Of a stretch of 64,000 bases of DNA, positions 47,109 to 59,196 are shown piece by piece (position 1 is the first letter of the stretch; each line of letters begins with the position of its first letter). Origin of the DNA: Malaya genurostris (Eukaryota > Arthropoda > Insecta > Diptera > Culicidae); the NCBI RefSeq assembly GCF_030247185.1, contig NC_080572.1:125054928-125118927 (forward strand), written 5' to 3'. The notes beneath the pieces were generated by a model, which did not search any database, was not told where the DNA came from, and was given only the letters and a program-made list of their open reading frames with translations. The translations under genes and the position numbers were made by a program.

Positions 47109-47629
47109 ACAGTAGTCCAAATCATATCAAAATAAGCGTTTTTGCCTTTTTTTTCAATTTGTGCTTCAGGGGATGATTCTGGAGCTTCCATGTATTCAGA
47201 AGAATTTCTGTTTGGAATATACCGTTTCTTTTGGTATAAACGAAGTTGTCATTAATCCACAAGTAAGTTAAAAAAATTAGGTTGCATGCAATACGAGATA
47301 GAGATTGCATGTTTTTGGACAAATTAATTATAAAATACTACATTGATACTTGAATATCAATATTTGGCAATATGTGGAACCAATTTTAACAAAGTTGAAA
47401 AATATGATCAAAACACTATTATAAAAATAAACTTTTCTAAAGACATGAGTTGTCTATCTCATATTGTAGGCAACCTAATTTTTTTAACTCACTCGTAGGT
47501 TAATTAATGATAATTTTGTTTAAACCAAAAGAAGCAGACCAAACAGAACTTCTTCTGAAAACATGAAAGCCATAAAATCATCCCATGAAGCACAAATAAA
47601 AAACGTTTTGATATGATTGGGGCTACTGT
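47109..47629. mobile_element. Foldback element with ~200-base inverted arms
   Basis: The left arm (about 47109-47310) and right arm (about 47440-47629) are imperfect inverted repeats along most of their length: ACAGTAGTCCAAATCATATC against ACAGTAGCCCCAATCATATC, then shared TTTGTGCTTCA, GATGATT and GTTAAAAAAATTAGGTTGC. The central spacer is about 130 bases. Non-coding. No clear TSD, so the superfamily is undecided. Confidence 0.65.
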
Positions 47630-48361
47630 GCAATGATTCGTTCAGTACAAGAGAAGGTGCACAACGTCAAGATAGATCGATCGAGACGAGCATTCGGACT
47701 GCGGACTCTTCGGTGCCGTTGAGGCTGGTGGCGAACTTGCATGAATAAAGACGCCTTCTATATACGGCACAGATCCACGTTGCCTGCGATTGAGGAGTAA
47801 GTTTATTCGATTGTACTCATCAAATATAGCAAACTTGAAATGCTTGATGTATATTGCAGTGAGGTTGAAGAAGTTTGTTTGTTGTAACTGACGTAACATA
47901 AAGGAGTCCTAAACCATAACTAATCACAAATTATGGCAGTTGATTCCTAAAAATCTAATGCACTGCCTTCAATTTTCACCGAAACAAGATTGAACGGTTT
48001 CGAGTCGCTTTTGTTACTCGTCCTAAAAAACGGATTACGATGTAATCGGTACTTATATTTTCGGTCGAAAGAAGCATACATTTATTTTATCGACGCGAAA
48101 ATTCGAAGCAAATATACCAGTTTTCATCTTACCTTTTCGGAAAATACATTGAGTAAGATGAAGTTATATAAACAGTAGAGCTGAGACTGGTTATACCGTA
48201 ACTTTATAACATAAAATATAACATGACATGCCTTCAAGCTGAGTCTTTGCTTTGAATCGACTGCTTCTATTTTTTAACATAGGATAACAGTACCCATAAT
48301 CATTTCAGCTCTTCCATTCATCTCATGTATTAAAACGATCATCGTCATTCATCCTAACAGA
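47630..48361. other. Intergenic AT-rich DNA, no gene seen
   Basis: Nothing recognised. Confidence 0.4.
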
Positions 48362-49289
48362 AGTATGCGATACGTCCGAAAGTATGTCAAATTTGTATTA
48401 CAGTTTACATTCGAATCAATCACACTTTCAAACATCGCACATACATAAGAACAACAGCAATCCAACATTAATTCATCATTTCTTTTACAGACTTAAGTTG
48501 TAATGAAAAATGTTTGATATCATTTGTGGAGTCATGCTTGTTTACGTCCGTATCGACTACTTGATGAATACATACTTTCGAACGAATGTGAACAAGTCAT
48601 TCTTGTTTTCACTCGAACAATTTGCCAGGTAGTTTTTAGGAAGATTCCAAGCATCAAAGAAGTAATGGATGCTACATAATAAATAAATGTACTCATAATA
48701 AATTTTATTCAAGTCTGTAAATAAAATTTTGAAAATAAACTTGGTGTAGTATCTAATATTGCATTTTTCTTGCAATTTTGTCATGTTTTCGATATATTTA
48801 TTAAATTGGTAAAATCATGCATTCAATATAAAATAAAGTATGTTTACCCATGGTGTGTTTTCCATAAAGTACCTATTAGATATGGTGAATTTTATGCGTG
48901 AAAACTTGAAGCCACTCATATATCGAATAAGCTCGAAGCTCGCCAGAAAAAAAACAAGAATTTTTCTATGACTGCTATACTTTCTAAATGTTTTATTCAA
49001 ATGTTGACAAACTTTTCATTTGATTGAAAATTTCCTTTCCGTTCGAAAAGAAATTTGTTGGAAATCGGTTAAACGGGTTTCAATGTATTCGAACGGTTGA
49101 TTCGTACGAATGATGTTCGAATACACGTATTATTTGAATCGAAACTGGCATACATTCTAGCGTTTCGCATATGGCAAAACATAAGAATTTAAGTGATTTC
49201 ATCATGGCTTGGCATTTATTTGAAGAACAATGGTTTATTCGTGTCCGTTCGTCGTATGATCGATACGGACGTAAACGAGAATGAGGGTG
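48362..49289. mobile_element. TIR DNA element, copy B (uninterrupted)
   Basis: It aligns by eye with 73-2394 minus the nested repeat: GTATGCGATACGTCCGAAAGTATG at the left, then AAAATGTTTGATATCATTTGT joined directly to GTCATGCTTGTTTACGTCCG, and a right end GGACGTAAACGAGAATGAGGGT. The outermost left TIR is lost. It is the empty-site allele for the element nested in copy A. Confidence 0.7.
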
Positions 49290-52200
49290 TATAACTGCTA
49301 TATCTGTTCAAAGTATCATATCAAAGGATTCGAAGAAAACGAGCCAGAATCGCCCAAAAAAGTATACTCTGAGATCTCGTTTTATGCAGATTTCCGAAGT
49401 TACGTGGTTTTTTATACACATTTTCAAAGTTATGCGGTTTTCTTATTTCATCTTAGAAATGCATGAAACGTCGAAATTGTGTTATATTTAATACTCTCTG
49501 GTTTCTAAATTACACCAGCTCTCGATGTTTTATGCATTTATAAGACCTTTGGCATCAAATAAAAATGTTCGATTTGGGAAAGCTCAAATAGTCCCAAAAT
49601 AATTTTTTTCCAGACAAATGTTTTTTTAGATAACACCAGATCTCTGTTCATTGATTTTTGAAGCTATTTGGCAACAAAATTTTGTTTTATAAGTTTGTGT
49701 TTTCTACGCGTGTTTCCGAAGTTACGCGGATTTCCGCAATCACGCGGTTTTTTCACCCCCGCATAATAAAGAACTCAGTGCACTATTTTAATTTTTGTTC
49801 CAATAATGATAATTTGATTCCTTTTGATTATTAAATGACTTGGTATGAAAAACATTAAAAAAATATAAATGATATTGTAAAATGAAATTTTATCTTACTT
49901 TCTCAACAAAACCATACTATTCGTTAACAAATAGTAGATAGTACAAGAAACAAACTTATTGCATAAAAAATATGAATTTTGTTTTCATTATTATTTATAA
50001 ATATTTTTATTTTTTTCATGTACTGTATCGTTGAAAAATCATAGAATATAAATCCGTTGACAATTTTGCGGTCCAGCATTTATTTTAAAACTTGACATAT
50101 TTAGATTCTACGATGTTTTATTGTGCCCTGGAACATTTTACCAATTTTTCATGGGCCCATAACATGACAAAAAATCAGTTGTTTGTAAAAAATGTATAAA
50201 ATAAATATGAATGGAACAAAATTATCAACATTTGAATAAAAAATGAAAGTAGTTATTTTTCTGAGCGATTTTTTTAAATTCTGATCCCATAAATATAACA
50301 CAGTTTTTACACTAATTTTGATACGATATAGTTTCTTTGGTAGAAGAAGCGTAGATTTTGGCTTCAATAAAATCGCAATACGCCGACTAATAAGATGACT
50401 ATTGTAAACACCGCCGTATACAGTAACTGTCTAGGTAAACTCTGATTCAATTCAATTCCCCTAAGATTCTAGAAGATATACTTCTTCGATATGAATGTTA
50501 TGTATTCTAAGTTATTACTCGCATGATTTTATTTATTAGAGAATTTCTCTCGATTTAGTAATTATTTGCAAAAAAAAAACAAAAAATGTATATAGTGGGG
50601 TTGCTGTACCAATAGCAATTAATCGATCCAAAAATTATTTTGCTGATTTTTAGGCCTACAAACAATTGATTGCTATGTAAACAAAGACATTATTTTAGCT
50701 ACTATTCAAAGAAACAATGTAATAGCAAAAACTAGTGTAAAAATGTGCAAAACTGCGGTTGTAGCCACGCAGATGAAAAGAGTGCACGAATTTTTATCTT
50801 TTAAACTTTTAAACCACTGCATTGAACAGATGGAATATATGGATATTGAGTTTGAGATTATCAAGAGTACCGTTACCTACCATAACAACAAACCATATGT
50901 ACATGTAACCGAGTTTTTCCATTAATTACATGTTTTAAATAAACTGTACTACCTATCTCTCGACGAATGACTGTCTTTAAATAAAAAAAACAATCACTTT
51001 TTTGTCATACCCAAAATTTTGCAAACAGTTTAGCAGTTCAATTAAACTAACAAAGTTCGAGTAAAAAATTGATCTTTTCGGCTATTGTTTGTATCTTCCA
51101 ACTAAGAGAGTCTTGATGGAAAAATATGCAACTCGACATATGAAAATTTATTATGCATATCGAACAAAACGATTTAATGTATAAGATCTAAGATTAAGAT
51201 TTAAAATGTTCGCGCAAAGAAAAATGGTCGCGTTTTTTGTATTACTGGCAATAAGCTATATGTCAACATCCACTTTAAAGAGGAACTGCAAATGAACCTT
51301 TACAAATATAGAATACATTTTAACACCAGACGGAAAAGAAAACTTTTCTTTTTCGTTTACTGTTACGAATAAATCCCAGCGAGTTGTGAACTCTTCATAA
51401 TTTCTCTTGAGGGTGAATGTTGACAGGTGGCTTTTTAACCGTTATACAAAAGTGACGAATGCTCTTTTCAAGAATGAGTGTTGCTCAAACACTGAAATAT
51501 CAATACAATTGTGATAAAGAAAAATTATTGGAGTACCACACATCTTCGTTATTGTGAACAATCATTATCCAAACAATAACCAATCGTGTATTCGAATATT
51601 TTTTTAATGCACTGTAACAGGTTCAGAGCTACTGTCCTCTCATGTATAGGAGTAAATACAGTGGCTGCGGCAGTGAACATAATGATAAATAATAACGGTT
51701 CGTTTAGTGGATCAAGGGGAAACCTACAATCCTAGGAAAACAGCCATTATCAAAAAAAAAAAACTTGAAAGAATTTTTCCTGGCTAACTTGGAATGGGCA
51801 TTACAAACAAAATATCAGTTCATTTATTTGTATTGGTTCTTTCGCAGATTTATTCCGCCGTAGCGAAGGAAAGTGTTTTTTCGTTTCAGCTATTTCATAC
51901 GCGCAATTCATAAATAGATGACCATTCCTTTTCTCAATTACGCAGCCGAAATTTTCAATTTAAAATGAATTGTTTGGAATATTTGGTTCTATTTGTCCTA
52001 TTTCAAAATCGATCGATATTTAGAACAATGCTTTTTCAATTGTTCGATACAATTAATCGCACTAACAATTTCATTCACTGCGATAATCAAGATTTATAAA
52101 ATATCGATGCTTGGGAATTCAGAAAAAATGATTAATCATATTAAACTCAAAATTATAGATACCCAATATTCTAGAACAAGTTATTTATTTTTCAAACACA

Positions 52201-53492
52201 TTGAAACTTGTCAAAAATATTGTACATCATAAACTGACTAGCAATGATTCCCACTTGGTTACTTGAGAAACTACTAAACGCACTCCTAATGCAGCGTCAT
52301 GGAGGGGAGCCTAACACAGACTCAACTAAAAACATCGATTGAGATCAAGATAATTGAGAAGGGTAGTTTTTGGAATAATTATCTTTCTGCAACAAAACAG
52401 ATTGAACACTAAAAACGTTTTTGTAAATATAAAAATGTTTGATAGTCAATTATCAAAAGCATTGAGACGTGATCTTCAATGCATTCTTGTATCGGATATG
52501 ATGGCATTACCTTCCTCTATTGTCTTGAACTTCGATCGAATGTTTCCACTATTTGGATGTGAATTGATAAACATTGTGGAAAGCGTAGCATAATTGCAAC
52601 GCATTTTCCGTAATCAAGTGTAATTAAATATTAGAAAATCAACCAAGTACATGTTGAAGTTTATTATATTGCGACCCTGGAGAAGCGTAAATCACAAATC
52701 ACTACCTTTTCACGACTGAAGCGATTCCGCAGCAAGAGTACATAACTCACACAAACACGGATGAACTGCGAATTCGATGTCGCTTGTATATAAATGAACC
52801 TCTAGCGCCATTGTCTACCGCGCCCATCCTCGTAAATGAAATCGATTTTCTCTTGGGCTAGAAAATCAAAGATGGCTGCCATTTGTTCCTGCTAAAGTTC
52901 ACCGAAAAATCGCGAGTTTCGCTCTCGAAAACAGGATTTCGACGACGTGACCGATAGTATAACTCTGTTGTACCGATTTAATTTCACTATTAACGCGTTT
53001 GTGACCATATAAATGTTTCAAGCCCTTTTCCATATAGATTTAGACTGGAAATTTCGACGTAACGCTCGAAGTGATAGCAACATGGCAAAATGGTGAAAAT
53101 TACGAAAAAATCTGGCATACTAACGATGTTTAGTTTCTTTCCGTTATTTTCCGCTTACTGATGACTCATAAACAGGATACGTTCCGTTTCTATTAATAAA
53201 CACTGAATATGCCTTGATTAGATGATCATTAACATTTCTCATGGCATTTACCAAGATCAAAAATTGGATTAGATTTTGGATAGTAAATTAATAAAATACG
53301 ACTGCATTCTTCCGCGTACAGAACTGAAATGATTCACTACTGCGTTGAGGAGGTACATAAAAGAGCTGACTGGTAGATGACAATCACACACACTGATGCA
53401 CCTGCTGCATAAGCGATTTGAATGTACCTACTATAGCTTTTAATATTATCGCGTGCTTTCGATGTAACGAACGGAACTTAGAGCTTTCATCG
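49290..53492. other. Long AT-rich intergenic region, no gene recognised
   Basis: 49370-49790 carries 'CGAAGTTACGCGG' and 'TTATGCGGTTTT' repeats related to the MITE at 11804. 50000-52600 is very AT-rich. 52640-52960 is GC-richer and has a TATATAAATG motif at about 52788 with ATGGCTGCC at about 52872, which could be the promoter and 5' end of an unseen transcript, but no ORF follows. Confidence 0.4.
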
Positions 53493-54020
53493 TCATTTAG
53501 AGATAGTTGTTGCATACGAGCTGAAAACATAGAACCTAGATTTTCCAGTAAGCCACATAAACGTGCGGTGAGGTTGTGTGATCATATTCAATTCATAAAA
53601 AATGAACCAAAATGATAAAATGTTATGCTTGTGCAAATATAAATTAAATAATATTTTGATACTATTCGTTTTCAAAATACCGAAGCGAGTAAGCATTTGG
53701 GATAACTTAATGTCATGAATAGGAAGTAATTTTGAAACATTCCAAAAGCTTTGTATAGGCATGAAAAGATAATTTTTCTTAGATGGTTCGGGTCTTGGAT
53801 GAAAGCGTTCAACTGAATTATTGCGAATGTAATATAAAAATTGTTCTATCTGTTTTCCCTTTTTGGGATCTTTTATGATGGCGTTAATGTGGACGGTAAT
53901 TGAAGCTGCAGAAAACCGCCAAATATTGACTGAGCATATGGCCCACAGGATACATGAAGCCTGTATTGAAAAACTTTTCATCCAGTCCAGTTTTAAATGT
54001 GAATGAGACACGAAATTCAA
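53493..54020 (-). CDS. Unrecognised 175-codon ORF
   Basis: An open frame unusually long for this AT-rich DNA (MNFVSHSHLKLDWMKS... to ...TTISK). It has hydrophobic runs (SCILWAICSVNIWRF near residues 22-36; ILSFWFIFYELNMI near 134-147) and a charged middle. No splice sites or family could be recognised. It may be a chance ORF, a decayed gene or an exon of a membrane protein. Confidence 0.2.
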   Translation of the reverse strand: MNFVSHSHLKLDWMKSFSIQASCILWAICSVNIWRFSAASITVHINAIIKDPKKGKQIEQFLYYIRNNSVERFHPRPEPSKKNYLFMPIQSFWNVSKLLPIHDIKLSQMLTRFGILKTNSIKILFNLYLHKHNILSFWFIFYELNMITQPHRTFMWLTGKSRFYVFSSYATTISK

Positions 54021-54493
54021 CCATTCTCGATTCAGCTGCAGTATAAATGATTTCGTTCATTCATTGGCATTAAGGTCCTAGTTACATAAACTAAATAAAC
54101 TGATATTGCTTTTTAGGATCTTCGCTGAACGACAGCAGAGAAAACTGCTTGTGCGTTTTCCAACAATGGCTGTTTTCTGAGAATTGTAAATTATATTTAT
54201 TTGAGTTTATTTAATCCTTAAAAAATAAAACATTATTCACTAAGAATTTCTCTAATAAAGAATGCGTTCAGCTCACTAGTTTCTTTTGTTCCTCATAAGA
54301 AATGGGCAAATAATTAGGCGATTTATTATAACCGACAATCAGACAGGGCACACTTCACTAGATTCTTTTATAAATTTACGGGCATTACGAAAATACCTTT
54401 AACACTTTACCAACAGAGATTTAGAGATAATTTATACAGATTTATCTGTAATACTATGATTTGATTTCGTATACAAATTTTGTAGTGAATAGA
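54021..54493. other. Intergenic AT-rich DNA
   Basis: Nothing recognised; it provides the insertion site of the Jockey element. Confidence 0.4.
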
Positions 54494-54503
54494 GATGTAA
54501 TGC

Positions 54504-54509
<6 letters not shown>

Positions 54510-54554
<45 letters not shown>
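54510..54554 (-). other. Poly(A) tail of the Jockey element
   Basis: 45 consecutive T on the plus strand directly abutting the TSD; the AATAAA on the minus strand is about 10 bases upstream. Confidence 0.9.
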
Positions 54555-54562
<8 letters not shown>

Positions 54563-54778
54563 ATTTATTGGAATATGAGTTAAAATTAAATTATTAAGAT
54601 TTAAATTGGGTGTTCAGCCACAAGTGGTGACTTTTCAGCCCTGTTATATATATATGATTTGGTTATTACCATGAAGACATTATTTGCTTCCGCAATTCTG
54701 AGATTTTTGTGTAGGGAAAATTCTAAACCTACTTGTATTGTGTAATGGGGAAAAGGAACTTATATACTAACTTACTAA

Positions 54779-57430
54779 CTAATACAGAGAGCGAATCGAT
54801 TCAATTGAAGATTGCATCGATTTTTGTCGGAATTTGCTTATAATATTATGTGACATTACATCTAATGGTTCTATATTTGTGAGTCTGTGTAACTCATTTG
54901 TACTAAACCAGGGAGGACGCTTCAGAATCATTTTCAGAATTTTATTCTGAATCCTTTGAAGCGTTTTCTTCCTGGTGGAACAACAGCTTGACCAAATTGG
55001 TACCGCATAAAGCATGGCTGGTCTGAAAATTTGTTTATAAATTAACAATTTGTTTTTTAGACAGAGCTTAGAATTTCTGTTTATAAGAGGATATAAACAT
55101 TTAATATATTTATTACACTTTGCCTGGATTCCTTCAATGTGATCCTTGAAAGTGAGTTTTTTGTCATATGTTAAACCTAAGTATTTAGCTTGATCAGACC
55201 ATGTCAATTCCAAGCCATTCAATTTGAGAATGTGATTATTGTTTGGTTTAAGAAAAGAAGCTCTTGGCTTGTGAGGAAAGATAATTAATTGCGTTTTTGC
55301 TGCATTTGCTTTAATTTTCCATTTTGACAGATAATCACTGAAAATATTTAAACTTCTTTGTAGGCGACTGCAGATCACTCTTAGATTTCTACCTGTGGCT
55401 AACAGACTTGTGTCGTCACAGAATAGCGATTTCTGACAACCAACGGGTAGATTTGGAAGATCAGAAGTGAAAATATTATACAAGATTGGAGCTACACTCG
55501 AACCCTGCGGAACACCGGCTCGTACGGGTAGCAATTCAGATTTACAATTCTGATAGCTAACCTGAAGAGTACGATCAGTTAAATAATTTTGAATCATTTT
55601 GATCAAATAAATAGGAAACTGGAAATCAGACATTTTTGCTATTAAACCTTTGTGCCAAACACTGTCGAATGCTTTTTCTATGTCTAGAAGAGCAACTCCA
55701 GTGGATAACCCAGAAGATTTATTTGATTTTATCATGTTCGTTACTCTGACAAGTTGATGAGTAGTTGAATGTTCATGACGAAATCCAAACTGCTCTGGTA
55801 AAAAAATTGAATTCTCATTTATATGAGTCATCATTCTTAACAAGATAATTTTTTCAAAAAGTTTACTGATAGAAGAAAGTAAGCTAATTGGGCGATAACT
55901 TGATGTTTCTGCTGGGTTTTTATCAGGTTTTAGGATAGGAATTACTTTAGCGTTTTTCCATCTTTTTGGGAAGTAAGCTAATGAAAAACACTTGTTGAAA
56001 ATTTTAACCAGGAGTCTCAAGGCAACATCGGGAAGATTTTTAATAAGAATATTAAAAATTCCATCATTACCAGGAGCCTTCATGTTTTTGAGTTTCCTAA
56101 TAATTGATTTAATTTCATCAAAATTCGTCTCAATAATGTCATCGTGTGATAACACTTGGGTTGAAATATGATCATATTTCAGTGAGACTTCATTTTCAAT
56201 AGGACTCACAACGTTCAAATTAAAATTGTGGACACTCTCGAACTGCTGAGCAAGTTTTTGAGCTTTTTCGCCATTTGTAAGAAGTATTTGATTTCCTTCC
56301 TTGAGAGCAGGAATAGGTTTCTGAGGTTTCTTAAGAACCTTAGAAAGTTTCCAGAAAGGTTTAGAATATGGTTTAATTTGTTCAACTTCTTTAGCGAAAT
56401 TTTCATTTCGCAAAAGAGTAAATCTATGTTTAATTTCTTTTTGTAAATCCTTAACTATGTTTTTCATAGCAGGATCACGAGAACGTTGATATTGTCGTCG
56501 ACGAACATTCTTCAACCGAATGAGCAGTTGAAGATTGTCATCGATGATAGGAGAATTTAATTTAGTTTGAGCTTTGGGAACTGAAAGATTTCTAGCTTCG
56601 ATAATATAATGATTCAAATTATCAATTGCTGTGTCGATATCCGCAGAATTTTCTAAAATAGTTTCATGATCCACATGATTTTCAATGTGAGATCTGTAAT
56701 CCAACCAATTTGCTCTATGATAGTTGAAAATAGAACTAATTGGATTAATTATAGCTTCGTTGGAAAGTCTGAATGTTACAGGAAGATGATCTGAGTCAAA
56801 ATCAGCATGAGTAATCGGTTCACTACAAATGTGACTTTGATCTGTTAGAACCAGATCAATTGTAGACGGGTTTTTCACGGAAGAGAAACAAGTAGGATTA
56901 CTGGGATGAAGAACTGTAAAGTAACCAGCTGAGAGTTGATTATGAAGTATTTTACCATTACTGTTATTTTGCCTACAATTCCACTGGACATGCTTAGCAT
57001 TTAAGTCCCCTATTACGAAAAATTTCGATCGATATCTTGTAAGTTTTTGCAAATCGCCTTTAAAGAAATTTAATTGTTCGCCGGTGCATTGGAATGGCAA
57101 ATATGCTCCAGCGATGAAATAAATTCCATGAATGGTTTCAACTTCGATTCCCAAGCTTTCAATAACTTTAGTATTGAAAGAAGGTAAAATTCGATGTTTA
57201 ATTTGCCGTTGGACAAAAATGGCAACTCCACCACCAATTCCAGTAAACCTGTCAAATCGATGAACCACATAATGTGGATTACTTTTCAATTTTACATTTG
57301 GTTTAAGAAAAGTTTCTGTCACAATGGCAATATGAATTTTGTGAACTTTGAGAAAATTATAAAATTCATCTTCACTCGATTTCAAAGATCGAGCATTCCA
57401 ATTTAAAATATTCAAATAATTATTTAACAT
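54779..57430 (-). CDS. Jockey ORF2, endonuclease/reverse transcriptase
   Basis: 883 residues from the ATG at 57430. It nicks the target and copies element RNA onto it. The endonuclease spans residues 5 to about 225 (LNILNWNARSLKS, TETFLK, VIGDLNAKH, TIDLVL, SDHLPVTF). RT spans about 440-720, with KNMKAPGNDGI, YRPISLLSS, LLDIEKAFDSVW, VPQGSSVAPILYN and the catalytic LFCDDTSLL. The FCDD is a variant of the usual F/YADD but both aspartates are kept. There is no RNase H, as in Jockey. The start overlaps the ORF1 stop by 11 bases, which suggests termination-reinitiation. No frameshift or stop was found. Confidence 0.9.
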   Translation of the reverse strand: MLNNYLNILNWNARSLKSSEDEFYNFLKVHKIHIAIVTETFLKPNVKLKSNPHYVVHRFDRFTGIGGGVAIFVQRQIKHRILPSFNTKVIESLGIEVETIHGIYFIAGAYLPFQCTGEQLNFFKGDLQKLTRYRSKFFVIGDLNAKHVQWNCRQNNSNGKILHNQLSAGYFTVLHPSNPTCFSSVKNPSTIDLVLTDQSHICSEPITHADFDSDHLPVTFRLSNEAIINPISSIFNYHRANWLDYRSHIENHVDHETILENSADIDTAIDNLNHYIIEARNLSVPKAQTKLNSPIIDDNLQLLIRLKNVRRRQYQRSRDPAMKNIVKDLQKEIKHRFTLLRNENFAKEVEQIKPYSKPFWKLSKVLKKPQKPIPALKEGNQILLTNGEKAQKLAQQFESVHNFNLNVVSPIENEVSLKYDHISTQVLSHDDIIETNFDEIKSIIRKLKNMKAPGNDGIFNILIKNLPDVALRLLVKIFNKCFSLAYFPKRWKNAKVIPILKPDKNPAETSSYRPISLLSSISKLFEKIILLRMMTHINENSIFLPEQFGFRHEHSTTHQLVRVTNMIKSNKSSGLSTGVALLDIEKAFDSVWHKGLIAKMSDFQFPIYLIKMIQNYLTDRTLQVSYQNCKSELLPVRAGVPQGSSVAPILYNIFTSDLPNLPVGCQKSLFCDDTSLLATGRNLRVICSRLQRSLNIFSDYLSKWKIKANAAKTQLIIFPHKPRASFLKPNNNHILKLNGLELTWSDQAKYLGLTYDKKLTFKDHIEGIQAKCNKYIKCLYPLINRNSKLCLKNKLLIYKQIFRPAMLYAVPIWSSCCSTRKKTLQRIQNKILKMILKRPPWFSTNELHRLTNIEPLDVMSHNIISKFRQKSMQSSIESIRSLY

Positions 57431-58910
57431 CACTGTTAAATTTTAAATTCATTATAATATTATTTGCAAATTTCCATCCGATTTGAAATGCTTCAAAAAG
57501 TGATGAAGTCGAATTCATTTGGATGATCATTTGAAAAAGTTGATCTTGTAGGTAGATCATTTTATTTTCAGTTATATCGCCTAAATCGACTTCATTTAAA
57601 GAAGCGAATGGCATTGAAGGAATATTTGTAGGTAGACTGCCATTAGAAGAAGATGATTTGGCCGGTCTACCTATTAATAAATTGTTTTCGTTAGAAGAAG
57701 AACTGCAAGGCGGTCCTGTGTTTTGATTATTTACATTAGAAGAAATAGGAGATAGATTTCTACCTAATATACCAGCATAACTGACATTAGAAGAAGATGA
57801 TGACGAGGTCGATCTACCTGTCAATAAATTGTTTTCGTTAGAAGACGAATTGGCAGGTGCCTTAGAAGAATTTTCAGGTATGTTCTGTAAATTTAAGGTC
57901 GTTGATTTGACTTGTTGTCTAAGCGAACGAGCGTTTAAAATTTTTTCCCTGACAGGACATTTCAAATAATTGGATTTATGATTTCCATTGCAATTTGAAC
58001 ATGAAAATTTATCAGTGGTTTCATTCATTGGACAAGCGTCTTTCGAATGCGATTTACCACAATTCAAACACCGTATATCCATATGACAATTTTTGGTTCC
58101 ATGACCGAAGCCTTGGCAACGACGACATTGCGTTAAGTTTGCAATACGATTATGCCGTTTATAATGTTCCCAATGAATTTTAATGTGGGAAATGAAACGT
58201 ACTTTTTCTAAAGTTTTCAAATTGTTTACATCACTTCGATTGAAGTGTATTAGGTAAAGTTCATGGGAAATTCCAGAGCGTGGTTTAGAAGTACCATTCG
58301 CTCTTTTTTTCATAAGTATTACTTGGGAAGGGGCAAAACCAAGCAATTCTTTTAGTTCATTTTTAATTTCATCAATACTTTGATCATTTGATAATCCTTT
58401 CAAGACAGCCTTGAAGGGTCTGTCTGATTTTATATCATATGAATAAAATTTATGAAGTTTTTCGGACAAATATCGAATAAGACTTTCGTAATCTTCCAAT
58501 CCATCCACCAAGACTCGACATTCTCCTCTTCGTCCGATTTGAAATGAGACTTTTACTTCCGGGAGAAAAGTAGAAAGCTCAGTACGGAATGCTTTGAAAT
58601 CGGAAATCATCACCGTCACTGGTGGCATAGATTGATGTTTCTTCCCAGAACGACAAGCGTCCATTTTGGGAATTTTTGAAGAATTTTCTTCTATGTCGCT
58701 ACAATCGGATTCAGGAAGAATCTCGTAAATATTGTTAGACGGCATAGGATCAACGGAAGGGAAATCCGTCCGTTGTCTTTTATTTTTACATTCAGATTCT
58801 ATAAGATCGTGAATGTTATTAGAAAAATGTTGAATAACGGATTGTGATTTATTCCGTATTGAATTATTTTTAGCCTTAGGCTTGTTGCCTTTCCGGTTGG
58901 ACGCAGGCAT
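57420..58910 (-). CDS. Jockey ORF1, gag-like zinc-knuckle protein
   Basis: 496 residues, intact. It is the RNA-binding partner of the element RNP. The N-terminus is basic (Lys/Asn/Arg-rich). The middle (about 155-250) has the fold seen in X/Jockey-type nucleic-acid-binding proteins (FKAVLKGLSNDQSIDEIK). Three zinc motifs follow at about 265-325 (CRRCQGFGHGTKNC, CLNCGKSHSKDAC, CSNCNGNHKSNYLKC). A Ser/Asn-rich linker with two repeats of SNENNLLxGRxxxSSSSN (about 355-430) precedes a C-terminal helix. The last codons overlap the ORF2 start: ATG at 57430-57428 lies within ATGTTAAATAA, whose TAA ends ORF1. Confidence 0.88.
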   Translation of the reverse strand: MPASNRKGNKPKAKNNSIRNKSQSVIQHFSNNIHDLIESECKNKRQRTDFPSVDPMPSNNIYEILPESDCSDIEENSSKIPKMDACRSGKKHQSMPPVTVMISDFKAFRTELSTFLPEVKVSFQIGRRGECRVLVDGLEDYESLIRYLSEKLHKFYSYDIKSDRPFKAVLKGLSNDQSIDEIKNELKELLGFAPSQVILMKKRANGTSKPRSGISHELYLIHFNRSDVNNLKTLEKVRFISHIKIHWEHYKRHNRIANLTQCRRCQGFGHGTKNCHMDIRCLNCGKSHSKDACPMNETTDKFSCSNCNGNHKSNYLKCPVREKILNARSLRQQVKSTTLNLQNIPENSSKAPANSSSNENNLLTGRSTSSSSSSNVSYAGILGRNLSPISSNVNNQNTGPPCSSSSNENNLLIGRPAKSSSSNGSLPTNIPSMPFASLNEVDLGDITENKMIYLQDQLFQMIIQMNSTSSLFEAFQIGWKFANNIIMNLKFNSDVK

Positions 58911-59196
58911 TTTTGAAATTTTAAATTAAATTAACTAGGCTAAATTAGTCTTCGATTAGACTCCTAGCTAGCCTTAGAAAAGGCTGATTAATTTCTTAGT
59001 CACTCTAATATCACTCTTTGTATCACTTAGTCACTCTAATATCACTCTTTGTATCACTTAGTCACTTAGTTAGTGATTCAGGTAGCCTTGAAAAAGACTG
59101 AAGCCTTGAATCAATGAAACTCTAGGTAGCCAGAAAAAAAATTCCAGGAGCCAAGAGCTATACGCGTGCGGTGCGAACGACTGTTCAACACCGACT
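58911..59196 (-). promoter_or_regulatory. Jockey 5' leader with 31-bp tandem repeat
   Basis: Two exact copies of a 31-base unit (CACTCTAATATCACTCTTTG...) lie at 59001-59031 and 59032-59062. The extreme 5' end, CAGTCGGTGTTGAACAG, matches the initiator-type start of insect Jockey-group elements. The internal promoter role is inferred from family knowledge. Confidence 0.5.

Noticed and set aside
50743..50925. 60-codon plus ORF (MCKTAVVATQMKR...) as a small gene
   Set aside because: No splice sites, signal or repeat of features; length is within chance for AT-rich DNA.
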